A DNA stretch of 64,000 nucleotides from contig JAEYRB010000010.1 of the NCBI GenBank assembly GCA_023409735.1, positions 154,987 through 218,986 of the forward strand, in the 5' to 3' direction. This DNA comes from Bacillota bacterium. GTDB taxonomy: Bacteria; Bacillota; Clostridia; Acetivibrionales; DTU013. Below the pieces are notes generated by a model. The model worked only from the letters and a program-made list of their open reading frames with translations, did no database searches and had not been told where the DNA came from. Shown here in pieces: positions 43,957 to 53,100 of the stretch. How positions within the stretch are numbered: the first letter of the stretch is position 1; each line of letters starts with the position of its first letter. The translations under genes were made by a program, and so were the position numbers.

Positions 43957-43985
43957 CAAAAAACCCGCTAAAATAGCGGGTCTTT
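43957..43985 (-). terminator. Terminator of the tRNA-Pro transcript
   Basis: Leftward stem CCCGCTATTTTAGCGGG followed by six T, 10 bases past the tRNA 3' end. Confidence 0.85.
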
Positions 43986-43995
43986 GGACAGTCTG

Positions 43996-44071
43996 TGGTC
44001 GGAGTGGCGGGATTTGAACCCACGGCCTCTTGGTCCCGAACCAAGCGCGCTACCATCTGCGCTACACCCCG
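43996..44071 (-). tRNA. tRNA-Pro (anticodon CGG)
   Basis: A 76-nt cloverleaf on the leftward strand. Acceptor CGGGGTG/CACTCCG, anticodon arm CTTGG-TTCGGGA-CCAAG with anticodon CGG, T arm with GGGTTCAAATCC, and an encoded CCA. It is a single gene, closed by its own terminator. Confidence 0.95.
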
Positions 44072-44862
44072 ATACTTGAAATCATGCTTAATTATTTTAA
44101 CACCAAAAATGGCATAATGCAATGGTTAAATTGCAACCGCGATAATAAACATAATTTGCCCTTAATTGTAAAACTAAACTCCACCCCACTTTTTCAATGA
44201 TGTGGACTTTACTTTTACAAATTCATAGTTAAAGGCACTATGGACTTTACCTTTACAAGTATTAGCGCGTTTTTGCATCAGTTATCAGGGCAGGACCGAT
44301 GCGCCATTTATACCGATTATGTTTCCAAGCACCGCCCGATGTGCTCAAGCATAGCATATTTAATGTCCAGCTTAGAAGTCCTTTCTCACAGGGGCTGGTC
44401 ACATACCTTGCATGCTGCTCGCCCATGCATCCTGCATTGCAGGTGCCTCTATCCAATTGCGTACCTGGCAGTATACCCATGGGGTAAGAAACAATAATGG
44501 ATTTCTGTTTCGCAGAAACACTACAATATGTAACATTTTGCTTTAGCAAAATTTATTTCTCCATAATCGGTACTGCTGTTCCTTGCTTATACAGCGTAGA
44601 TTTTGCAAGTACTTACCTTTTTCACTTAAAATGTAATAACAAAGTGTATTCTAGTATCATGATGCCTTTTTGTTATAATGAAGAGGAGAGATACACGTAT
44701 GTCAAAACATTTGACTTTATTCATCTAAGGGGCTTAGATTACAAGTTCTAAAATAGCTACTACACAAGAACTTTATGAACGATTAACTTAATAACTTTTG
44801 ATAATGTCGTTTTAGTTTCATTTTACCTATAGGGAAAGACTCTTGCCAGTCTCACTATATTC
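44072..44862. other. Long gap without a supported gene
   Basis: About 790 bases between the tRNA and the AraC gene. Two rightward and one leftward open frames of 62-95 codons near 44240-44550 have no ribosome sites and Cys/His-rich, unprotein-like composition. Small hairpins occur (TGTTTCGCAGAAACA at about 44507, TTTTGCTTTAGCAAAA at about 44537) and a GGACTTTAC-TTTTACAA motif is repeated at 44202 and 44241. This may be a decayed insertion. Confidence 0.4.
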
Positions 44863-45738
44863 CTATAGCGTGCTTTGAATAAATGTCTCGGTATCAGATT
44901 TTATCAGCCCTCCTGAGAGCTTTCGATATTGAAAAGGGCTGGTGTGGAAATGCTTTTCAAAGGTGTATCCAAAATGCTGCCGGCTGTTAAAGCCGGATTG
45001 AAAGGCAATATCGGTAATGCTCGTATTTGTGTTTTTGAGAAGGAAGGTTGCTCTGTCAAGACGCAGATTATTGGTATAGGTCATGATGGAACAGCCGACA
45101 TATCTGGAAAATAGTGTGTGAAGATAAGAGCGATTGATCCCAACAAATTCTGCTATCATATCAGAGGATATATCTTCTAAATAATGTGAGTTGATATATT
45201 CTTTTGCTTTTTTAATGTAGAGTGTTCCCGCATGGCGTTTCCTGCTGCCTGTGCATCTTGATATGCCTGCCAATAGCTGACATAATAGCAACTCGATCAG
45301 GTACTGGTCGTCCGGTTGCTTTTTCTCGAGCATTTCAATTAATCTTCTCAAATATTCATAAACGTTCTCGCTGTCACAAAGCAATAAGAAATCCTGGTGT
45401 CCATCCAAAAACACCTGAAAGGACTTTACACGCTCTGCAAGGTAGCCAAGATCTATTCCCTTGGGATCAGGCGAACATGAAAACTCTAGATTTAAAATTG
45501 TACAGGGGATGCCCTTCTCCACTAACAGCTGATGCGGGACATTCTGATCAATGAAAACAAACTGTTTTGGATTGATTCCAATTAACTGACCATCCAACCA
45601 TACCTTGCAGCTGCCGTCAGCAATGTACATGATTTCGCAGCGGTCATGCGCATGCTCTGTCATGTGGAACTCTTCCAGCTGAAAGCTGTAAAATGCATTA
45701 ATTGTAGCATAGCGGTTTTTTGATAAGTATATACTCAT
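44863..45738 (-). CDS. AraC family transcriptional regulator
   Basis: A 291-residue regulator. An N-terminal cupin ligand-binding domain covers residues 10-150 (EFHMTEHAHDRCEIMYIADGS, then VFIDQNVPHQLL). Two helix-turn-helix units cover 190-280, with SSDMIAEFVGINRSYLHTLFSRYVG and the classical SITDIAFQSGFNSRQHFGYTFEK. Divergent from a family 4 glycosidase gene 175 bp away, so it most likely activates that gene when a sugar is bound. Confidence 0.93.
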   Translation of the reverse strand: MSIYLSKNRYATINAFYSFQLEEFHMTEHAHDRCEIMYIADGSCKVWLDGQLIGINPKQFVFIDQNVPHQLLVEKGIPCTILNLEFSCSPDPKGIDLGYLAERVKSFQVFLDGHQDFLLLCDSENVYEYLRRLIEMLEKKQPDDQYLIELLLCQLLAGISRCTGSRKRHAGTLYIKKAKEYINSHYLEDISSDMIAEFVGINRSYLHTLFSRYVGCSIMTYTNNLRLDRATFLLKNTNTSITDIAFQSGFNSRQHFGYTFEKHFHTSPFQYRKLSGGLIKSDTETFIQSTL

Positions 45739-45913
45739 AAGAATATTATATTATAAACATAAAAATATTCAACAATTTATTGCATTTCAATAATTACCAT
45801 GTTTTTATTCCACATTTAATATACCAATGTTTTATTATTATTACAGGCCAATGCATTATTATATTTCCACAGTGTTAGCTATGGCATAAAAAACATAGAA
45901 AAGGAGAATGATT

Positions 45914-47383
45914 ATGAGCTTTAAAATTGCTTTTATCGGGGCGGGGAGCCTGATTTTCGCCAGAAGACTTCTTACAGATATTATGTCGGTACCTGAATTC
46001 CGGGATGTTTCAATAGCCTTTACAGATATCAATGAGCACAATCTGAAATCTGTAACAGAGCTTTGCCAGAGAGACCTTGAAGAAAACGGCATACACACGA
46101 AGATCCAATCTACCCTTAATCGGCGCGAAGCATTTAAAGATGCAAAATATATTATCAACTGTGTTCGCATCGGAGGTCTGGAGGGCTTTGAGATTGATAT
46201 AGAAATTCCGTTGAAGTATGGTGTCGACCAGTGTGTTGGAGATACTCTCTGTACCGGTGGGATCATGTACGGACAGCGTGTAATTGCAGCACTGCTGGAT
46301 TTTTGCAAGGATATCCGGGAGGTTTCCTGCAAGGATGCGATACTGCTTAACTACTCCAATCCAAACGCTATGGCAACATGGGCCTGCAACAAATACGGCG
46401 GCGTGAGAACTATTGGATTATGTCATGGTGAAATTCATGGTGAGGATCAGATCGCAGAGGTTTTGGGTATACCAAGAAGCGAGCTTGATATAATATGTGC
46501 AGGCATCAATCATCAAACCTGGTACATTTCTGTTAAGCATCATGGTGTCGAGCTTAAAGATCAGCTGCTGGAGGGATTTTTAAAGCATGCGAAATTTTCT
46601 CAGACTGAAAAGGTCAGAATTGATATATTGAAGAGATTTGGCTACTATTCTACCGAATCCAATGGTCACCTGTCTGAGTATGTACCGTGGTACCGTAAGC
46701 GTCCTGATGAGATAAAGGATTGGATAGACCTTTCTGTCTGGATAAACGGCGAAACAGGAGGTTATCTTCGGTTTACCCGCGAGGAGCGAAACTGGTTTGA
46801 AACGGATTTCCCACAAATGCTGCAGGAACCATCTCATAAATACGACGGGTCACAGCGAAGCCGTGAGCATGGCTCTTATATTATAGAAGCCCTTGAAACC
46901 GGCAGGGTGTACAGAGGCCATTTCAACGTGATGAATAACGGATGCATTACCAATTTACCTGAGGAGTGTGTTGTTGAGGTGCCATGCTATGCAGATGGAA
47001 ACGGCATATCAGTACCAAAAATAGGTGAGCTGCCTCTTGGTTGCGCAGCTGTTTGTTCTCAGTCTATTTGGGTGCAGCGTCTGGCTGTGGAAGCGGCTGT
47101 TTCCGGCAATGAAATGTTGCTCAAACAGGCTGCGATGATGGATCCGCTGACAGGTGCGGTCTGCAATCCTCCTGAAATATGGCAGATGATCGATGAGATG
47201 CTGGTAGCACAGGAAAGGTGGCTGCCTCAGTATAAGTCAGTTATTGCCGAGGCAAAAGAACGGCTGTCATCAGGAACCCTTATACCAACCAACAGCAGTT
47301 ATGCCGGCGCGGCAAGACTCAAGGATAAAACAATCGAAGAAATAAAAGCAGAACGGGATAGTCGCAGTATTACGGCAGATTGA
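45914..47383 (+). CDS. Glycoside hydrolase family 4 (alpha-galactosidase / alpha-glucosidase-like)
   Basis: A 489-residue NAD- and metal-dependent family 4 glycosidase. The Rossmann start is KIAFIGAGSLIFARRLLTDI; NYSNPNAMATWA and the metal-site motif GLCHGEIHGE follow near residue 172, and CAGINHQTWY near 200. Family members differ at the Cys-His-x motif (CHSV in classical alpha-galactosidases); CHG places this in a less studied subgroup, possibly acting on glucuronides or other alpha-linked sugars. The ATG at 45914 is 8 nt from AGGAG. Substrate cannot be fixed; regulated by the divergent AraC. Confidence 0.85.
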   Translation: MSFKIAFIGAGSLIFARRLLTDIMSVPEFRDVSIAFTDINEHNLKSVTELCQRDLEENGIHTKIQSTLNRREAFKDAKYIINCVRIGGLEGFEIDIEIPLKYGVDQCVGDTLCTGGIMYGQRVIAALLDFCKDIREVSCKDAILLNYSNPNAMATWACNKYGGVRTIGLCHGEIHGEDQIAEVLGIPRSELDIICAGINHQTWYISVKHHGVELKDQLLEGFLKHAKFSQTEKVRIDILKRFGYYSTESNGHLSEYVPWYRKRPDEIKDWIDLSVWINGETGGYLRFTREERNWFETDFPQMLQEPSHKYDGSQRSREHGSYIIEALETGRVYRGHFNVMNNGCITNLPEECVVEVPCYADGNGISVPKIGELPLGCAAVCSQSIWVQRLAVEAAVSGNEMLLKQAAMMDPLTGAVCNPPEIWQMIDEMLVAQERWLPQYKSVIAEAKERLSSGTLIPTNSSYAGAARLKDKTIEEIKAERDSRSITAD

Positions 47384-47391
47384 TAAAGAAT

Positions 47392-47574
47392 TTGCTCCAA
47401 AGTATGGGTAGACAGCATTGCTCAAAGGGTGCTGGCAGATGGTGTTCTCCAATGCATGGGCAGACATCATTTTACAAGGTGTTGACAGACAGTGTTGCTC
47501 CAATGTATGGACGACAGCATTGCTCAAAGGCGTGGACAGAAGCATCGTTCCAAGCTGTGGACAGGTGGTATTTT
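47392..47574. repeat. 25-28-bp degenerate tandem repeat, about seven copies
   Basis: Units follow the pattern GCTCCAANGTATGGACAGAC then AGCATT, diverged 20-30 percent. They begin about 9 bases after the glycosidase stop codon but do not copy its 3' end. A second pair, TATTTTGAGCAGAATTTCAA, is repeated at about 47571 and 47618. Confidence 0.7.
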
Positions 47575-47680
47575 GAGCAGAATTTCAACTTTGGAACACT
47601 TTATTAAAAACACCTGTATATTTTGAGCAGAATTTCAACTTTGGGACATTTTAGCATACGAAATTATGGATGATTAACAT

Positions 47681-47728
47681 TAAAATGGCACATTTTATTG
47701 AAAAATATCAATAAAATGTGCCATTTTA
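47681..47728. terminator. Perfect 21-bp inverted repeat with 6-nt loop
   Basis: TAAAATGGCACATTTTATTGA and its exact complement flank AAAATA. It could terminate in either direction, but the T run after it is short. Confidence 0.6.
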
Positions 47729-47858
47729 TGGCAAACACTTGTTCCAAACTTGATTTTTTGCACATTTTTTCTTTAATCGCCTAAAGTGGGTATTGATATC
47801 AGCTAAATAAAATAAGTATGATAGAAGATAATAAGTGAATTAACAAAGGAGAAAAGAA

Positions 47859-48455
47859 ATGAGTAAAGTATTGTACATTAAAGCAAATGCAAAGGAAGAT
47901 GACCAATCCAGAACCTTTAAAATATCCGAAGCCTTTATTGCAGAATATAAAAAGCGGCATGCGCAGGATGAGATAGCTGTTCTTGATTTATATGATGAGA
48001 ATATTGAGTTTTTAAGTAAGGAAGGTATAAGTCTGAAATTCAACCCCGGTGAGGGTAAAAATCCATTGTTAAGATATGCCCATCAATTTGTCGAAGCAGA
48101 TAAATTTGTCTTTGCAGAGCCTCTCTGGAATCTAAGCATTCCTGCAATATTGAAGGCTTATATAGACTGTATCTGCATTGTGGGAATAACCTTTAAGTAC
48201 ACTGCCGATGGCCCTGTTGGACTTTGTAAAGGGAAAAAGACCTTAAATATAATAACCAGGGGCGGCGAATATTCTACCGGACCGCTAGCAGACTTGGAAA
48301 TGGGTGATAAGTATTTGCGTACCATTTTAGGCTTTTTGGGGATTACCGACTATACAACAATATCAGCTGATGGACTTGATATTATTGGCGTCGATATTGA
48401 TGCAATTGTTAATAAAGCAATAAAGGAAGCTGTCGAATTGGCTAAGACATTTTAA
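47859..48455 (+). CDS. azoR: FMN-dependent NADH-azoreductase-like flavodoxin-fold oxidoreductase
   Basis: A 198-residue AzoR-type NAD(P)H quinone or azo reductase. The flavodoxin-fold motifs are YIKANAKEDDQSRTFKISEA (phosphate site), FAEPLWNLSIPAILKAYIDCI and ITRGGEYSTG (FMN ring binding). GGAGAAAAG precedes the start. It stands alone, with a terminator at 48534. Relatives reduce quinones and azo dyes; the physiological partner is unknown. Confidence 0.88.
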   Translation: MSKVLYIKANAKEDDQSRTFKISEAFIAEYKKRHAQDEIAVLDLYDENIEFLSKEGISLKFNPGEGKNPLLRYAHQFVEADKFVFAEPLWNLSIPAILKAYIDCICIVGITFKYTADGPVGLCKGKKTLNIITRGGEYSTGPLADLEMGDKYLRTILGFLGITDYTTISADGLDIIGVDIDAIVNKAIKEAVELAKTF

Positions 48456-48533
48456 TCGCGGTGCTTCAGAATTATATTTTGTTTATTCACAAAAAGGATC
48501 TCTTTATTAAAATACTCATTATGCCATTACATT

Positions 48534-48565
48534 AGCAAAACTCATTTGGTTTTGCTTTTTATTTT
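48534..48565 (+). terminator. Intrinsic terminator after azoR
   Basis: An 8-bp stem AGCAAAAC/GTTTTGCT around TCATTTG, followed by TTTTATTTT. The gap from 48566 to 48801 holds no other supported feature. Confidence 0.85.
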
Positions 48566-48801
48566 AGGTTTTAGCCTGTTTCGCTCGCAGTTTGAGTGAA
48601 GCAGTTGGAGTAAAAAAGATTATGTAAGTACATAGGACTTAACGAAGCAACTATTAGGAAATACACAAAGATCTAGAGAAGCACGACATAATGTTTGAAA
48701 GTTAAGTGAAACAGAATAGAGCTGATAAATCATATATTATCTACAAATTGTATGATATAATTACCTTCAACAAAAATTGACAAGCATGGGAAGACAAAAT
48801 A

Positions 48802-50109
48802 ATGAAGAGTACCAAAAATTTTAATACGCCTGCGATGTTCCTTATTCTTGAGGGCATTGCATATACAACGGTATTTAACCTTTACAACCCGTTCATCCAG
48901 ATGTTCGCAAAGAGAATGGGCGGGAATGATCTGCACACAGCGCTCCTGAATGCATTACCCCCTTTAGTGGCAATTTTCACACTAATACCGTTGGGCATTG
49001 CAATTGAACGAGTTAATCGCAAAAGGCAAATTGTTCTACTGCTACTGCTTTTTATGAGCGCATTTTTCGCAGCAATATCGTTTACGCCTGTTTTACCTCA
49101 ATCAGCAAGGGTTATGGTATATGTGGTAGCAATTGGACTCCTGAATCTACCGGGAGCGCTATACCTGGCTACATGGCAGTCATATTTTGCAGATAATTTT
49201 GAAGGCTCTTTTGCCAACCGTATTTATACTTTAAGGAGCAAATATTCTCAATTTGCAGGGCTTATTACAGTACTTATAACCGGATTGGCCTTAACATATA
49301 TACCAAAGTCTGATGCTCAGAGAATTGATATTTACAGGATTTTTTACCTGCTCTGCTTTGCACTGACGCTGGTGCAGCTGTACTTTTTTTCTAAAGTGAA
49401 GGGCAAACAGCCTGCACATTATAACATGAGTATAGCAGCCCGGCAGCAAGACGGCGGGGGACAGTCAGGCCGCTCATATGATTTTACCTTAAAAGACCTT
49501 CGGGAGATGCTTACTAACAAAAAGTTTGTAATATTTTGTGGCTGCGGCCTTGTTTTTCACTTTTCGTGGCAGATGGCCTGGCCTGCACTTTTTATTTATC
49601 ACACTCAATATGCGTCTCTTAACGAACTGCAGCTCAGTATATTAAGTCTATTCAACGGACTTGCACAAGTCGTATCCTTTTCATTATGGAGCAAATTAAT
49701 AGAAAAGAAAGGGAGCAATCTGGTTATGGCTATTAGTGCGTCAGGCTTTGCAGTTGTACCTCTGATGTACTCCATGACCTTGCTGAGTTTTCCTGTTATC
49801 ACACTTTTAAACGCGATTGGCGGAGTGTTTATGGCAGGCTTCAGTCTGTCGCTGTTCCTGGGTCTTCTTGAAACGTTGCCTGAAGGAAAGAAAACGGTTT
49901 ATGTATCGGTTTTTAATACGCTGATCAACATAACGGGATTTTTTGCTCCATTGGTGGGGACATGGTTTTATACCAGGACAAACATATTTTTCATACTGTT
50001 CGCAGCAGGAATTCTGCGCTTGCTCGGCACCTTCCTTTATCTTCTGAGATGGTACAGTATCAAGAAGCGTCAGCGGCATGATAATGTGACTGCTGCAGTT
50101 CATCGATAA
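48802..50109 (+). CDS. Major facilitator superfamily transporter
   Basis: A 435-residue membrane protein with twelve hydrophobic segments and a hydrophilic centre loop at about residues 200-235. The loop between segments 2 and 3 (IPLGIAIERVNRKRQIVLL) matches the MFS signature region. Substrate is unknown; the fold resembles sugar or drug permeases. GGGAAG lies 11 nt before the ATG. It stands alone, with no regulator next to it. Confidence 0.85.
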   Translation: MKSTKNFNTPAMFLILEGIAYTTVFNLYNPFIQMFAKRMGGNDLHTALLNALPPLVAIFTLIPLGIAIERVNRKRQIVLLLLLFMSAFFAAISFTPVLPQSARVMVYVVAIGLLNLPGALYLATWQSYFADNFEGSFANRIYTLRSKYSQFAGLITVLITGLALTYIPKSDAQRIDIYRIFYLLCFALTLVQLYFFSKVKGKQPAHYNMSIAARQQDGGGQSGRSYDFTLKDLREMLTNKKFVIFCGCGLVFHFSWQMAWPALFIYHTQYASLNELQLSILSLFNGLAQVVSFSLWSKLIEKKGSNLVMAISASGFAVVPLMYSMTLLSFPVITLLNAIGGVFMAGFSLSLFLGLLETLPEGKKTVYVSVFNTLINITGFFAPLVGTWFYTRTNIFFILFAAGILRLLGTFLYLLRWYSIKKRQRHDNVTAAVHR

Positions 50110-50392
50110 CAGCTTAGCACCCGGATCCGGTTCTCTTACAGTAGTTGCTATTGCTAAATTTTTGCTATTTGGGTATATTATTGTGAGAGTATGAATTTTT
50201 GCAATTATAAAAATGCATAATTGTTTATGAAATTTGTAATTAATTATGAAAGCTCGGACTTGCCTGGAGAACGGCTGCTGATAAATGAATGCAGAAGGTA
50301 GATTTTACTGTTTATCGGGCTGTTAGACCTAAGATATGGACGAAAGTCAATATGAACTCTAATTATCATAGAAAGCCAATATGGAGGATATT

Positions 50393-52285
50393 ATGCCCGT
50401 TACTATAAGAGATGATATATTGCAAAGTGTAGAAAAGCCGGCAAGATATACAGGCGGAGAATTGAACTGTGTCCTGAAGGATCATTCCTCAGTAGACATA
50501 AAATTTGCATTTTGCTTTCCTGATGTATATGAAGTAGGAATGTCTCATCTGGGGATGAAAATACTTTACCACCTTCTCAATGAGCGTGAGGATACCTGTT
50601 GCGAAAGGGTTTTCGCTCCATGGACGGATATGGAGGCGAGAATGCGCGAAAATAACATTCCCCTGTTTGCGCTGGAATCAAAGGAGCCTGTGGGCAGCTT
50701 TGACTTTATCGGCTTCACGCTTCAATATGAAATGAGCTACACGAATATACTCAATATGCTCGACCTCTCCGGTGTTCCTCTATTGAGTGCAGATAGAGGC
50801 GAGGATCAACCCTTTGTATGTGCCGGCGGTCCATGTGCATATAATCCTGAGCCGCTTGCGGATTTTATAGATTTCTTCATGCTTGGAGAAGGAGAAGAAA
50901 TTATTAATGAGGTAATGGATGCATACAAGGCATGGAAAAAGGAAGGCTCCTCCAGGGAGAGCTTCCTCAGCAGGATCGCAGCTATTGAAGGTATTTATGT
51001 TCCACGCTTCTACAAGACCACATATAATGATGATGGAACAATTAAGGCAGTTGAGCCTGTAAGTCCGTCATATCCGGCAAAGATCAGAAAAAGAATTATT
51101 AAGGATATGGACAACATATACTACCCTGATAAGCTGGTGGTGCCATATACATCTATCGTTCACGACAGAATAATGCTTGAGCTTTTCAGAGGCTGCACAA
51201 GAGGCTGTAGGTTTTGCCAGGCCGGATTTGTGTACAGACCTGTAAGGGAGAGAACGCCTGAGAAACTTCTGGAGATGGCAAAGAAGCTTGAAAAGAGTAC
51301 AGGCTACGAGGAAATATCGCTTACATCACTCAGCACCAGCGATTACTCTGGACTGCCATGTCTTACGTCAGGCCTCATTGAGGAGATGGAGCCTATGAAG
51401 GTGAATTTAGCATTACCTTCACTTCGTATTGATTCCTTTTCACTTGACCTGATGGAAAAGGTGCAAAAGGTCCGCAAGAGCGGCCTCACCTTTGCTCCGG
51501 AGGCAGGAACACAGCACCTGAGAGATGTAATAAACAAGGGAGTAACGGAAGAGGATCTGCTGAGCTCTGTAAGCCTTGCTTTCCGTGGTGGATGGAATGG
51601 CGTTAAGCTCTACTTCATGATAGGACTGCCATTTGAAACTATGGAGGATGTGGAAGGCATAGCCGACCTGGGCATGAAGGTCGTCAACGAGTACCTGAAG
51701 ATTCCAAAAGGCCAGCGGGCCAGAGGAATGGAGGTCACTATAAGCACCTCATCCTTTGTGCCAAAGCCATTTACACCTTTCCAGTGGGAAGCACAGGACA
51801 CTATGGACAAATTATCCGAAAAACAGCATTTCTTAAAAAGTAACCTGAAGGACAGACATCTGAAATATAACTGGCATGATACAAAGACAAGTCTTTTAGA
51901 GGCGGTATTTGCACGGGGAGACAGGAAAACAGGAAAGGTGCTCGCTAAAGCTTGGAGCCTGGGATGCAAATTCGACAGCTGGGGAGATCTTTTTAATTAT
52001 AATTTATGGATGAAGGCATTCGACGAATGCGGGATTGATCCTGCATTCTATGCTAATAGAAAACGATCCTATGATGAAGTGTTCCCGTGGGATCACATAG
52101 ACATAGGCGTATCAAAGAAATTTCTGATAAATGAGAACCGCAAGGCTGAAAAGGGCGAGGTCACAGTCAACTGCATGAAATCATGTGCAGGCTGCGGTGT
52201 AGCTTCCTTTGAATGCGGTATCTGCAGTACAAAAGGGGCAAAGACTGCACAGGGCTGCAATGAAGGGGGGGCTGAACGTGAATAG
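50393..52285 (+). CDS. B12-binding-type radical SAM protein, TIGR03960 family
   Basis: A 630-residue radical SAM protein. The N-terminal 200 residues are a cobalamin-binding-like domain, the radical SAM cluster is GCTRGCRFCQAG near residue 275 (Cx3Cx2C), and the C-terminus has extra cysteines CAGCGVASFECGICS. It is nearly always followed by the TIGR03936 protein and RNase G in clostridia and is thought to act on RNA or a ribosomal target, but the reaction is unknown. The ATG at 50393 has GGAGG 8 nt before; the ATG at 50381 overlaps that site. It overlaps the next gene by 8 nt. Confidence 0.9.
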   Translation: MPVTIRDDILQSVEKPARYTGGELNCVLKDHSSVDIKFAFCFPDVYEVGMSHLGMKILYHLLNEREDTCCERVFAPWTDMEARMRENNIPLFALESKEPVGSFDFIGFTLQYEMSYTNILNMLDLSGVPLLSADRGEDQPFVCAGGPCAYNPEPLADFIDFFMLGEGEEIINEVMDAYKAWKKEGSSRESFLSRIAAIEGIYVPRFYKTTYNDDGTIKAVEPVSPSYPAKIRKRIIKDMDNIYYPDKLVVPYTSIVHDRIMLELFRGCTRGCRFCQAGFVYRPVRERTPEKLLEMAKKLEKSTGYEEISLTSLSTSDYSGLPCLTSGLIEEMEPMKVNLALPSLRIDSFSLDLMEKVQKVRKSGLTFAPEAGTQHLRDVINKGVTEEDLLSSVSLAFRGGWNGVKLYFMIGLPFETMEDVEGIADLGMKVVNEYLKIPKGQRARGMEVTISTSSFVPKPFTPFQWEAQDTMDKLSEKQHFLKSNLKDRHLKYNWHDTKTSLLEAVFARGDRKTGKVLAKAWSLGCKFDSWGDLFNYNLWMKAFDECGIDPAFYANRKRSYDEVFPWDHIDIGVSKKFLINENRKAEKGEVTVNCMKSCAGCGVASFECGICSTKGAKTAQGCNEGGAERE

Positions 52286-53012
52286 TATACGTGTTCGCTT
52301 TACACGAGGAGATGAAGTAAAATTCATATCTCACCTTGACTTAATGAAGGTGTTCGAAAGAGCTATCAGGCGCTCCGGTTTGCCCATAGCATACTCACAG
52401 GGTTATAACCCGCACCCCGGAATGGTTTTCGGCCTTCCGCTTTCTGTGGGGACTACAAGTTGTGGTGAATATGCCGATTTTGAACTGAGCCGTGAAATCG
52501 ATGCAGATGAATTCATGGATACTCTTAACAAGTGCCTTCCATGCGGGATCAATATAACCGATGCTGCTGAAAAAAACGTTAAGTCGAATATTATGGCGTC
52601 AATAGCACAGGCTGATTATTCAATAGACATATTTCTGCATGAAACTCTCTCGCAGCAGGAGGCAGAAGAAAAGCTCAAAAGTATGATGAGTTTGGAACAG
52701 ATCATTGTAATGAAGACAGGAAAGGCCGGCAGCAAAGAGGTAGACGTAAAACCGCTCATAGTAAATGTAAGGCTGGAGAAAATTGAAATGGTGCCTGCCG
52801 GCTATGAAGCTTTTGAAACGGCCTTCACATTAAAATGTACATTTAAGGCAGGAAGTGCCTCTAACCTAAGGCCGGAGCTGTTCGTGGCAGCGCTGTCCAA
52901 GTATGGGGTATTTGCTGTTGAAGCGTCCCGATTCCACAGAGATACTCTTTATGTAGAAAAAAACGGAGTTATGATAGATCCGATGGACACAGCAGTATTG
53001 AATGAAGCGTAA
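52278..53012 (+). CDS. TIGR03936 family protein (DUF2344), radical SAM-associated
   Basis: A 244-residue DUF2344 protein. The start region VRFTRGDEVKFISHLDLMKVFERAIRRS and the segment YNPHPGMVFGLPLSVGT are the family hallmarks. It pairs with the TIGR03960 radical SAM protein; in some bacteria both are fused. Function is unknown. Start is a GTG at 52278 after GGGGGG, inside the end of the radical SAM gene. RNase G follows 88 bp later. Confidence 0.88.
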   Translation: MNSIRVRFTRGDEVKFISHLDLMKVFERAIRRSGLPIAYSQGYNPHPGMVFGLPLSVGTTSCGEYADFELSREIDADEFMDTLNKCLPCGINITDAAEKNVKSNIMASIAQADYSIDIFLHETLSQQEAEEKLKSMMSLEQIIVMKTGKAGSKEVDVKPLIVNVRLEKIEMVPAGYEAFETAFTLKCTFKAGSASNLRPELFVAALSKYGVFAVEASRFHRDTLYVEKNGVMIDPMDTAVLNEA

Positions 53013-53100
53013 GCGATAATGTTCAATAAACATTTGATGGATATAGTGGAAACATACTAATAAAATATAGCTTGTCTTATTATTAATGGGCGGTGGAATT

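Noticed and set aside
44240..44549. Open frames of 62-95 codons on both strands
   Set aside because: Cys/His-rich, no ribosome sites, mutually overlapping; more likely chance frames in a decayed segment.
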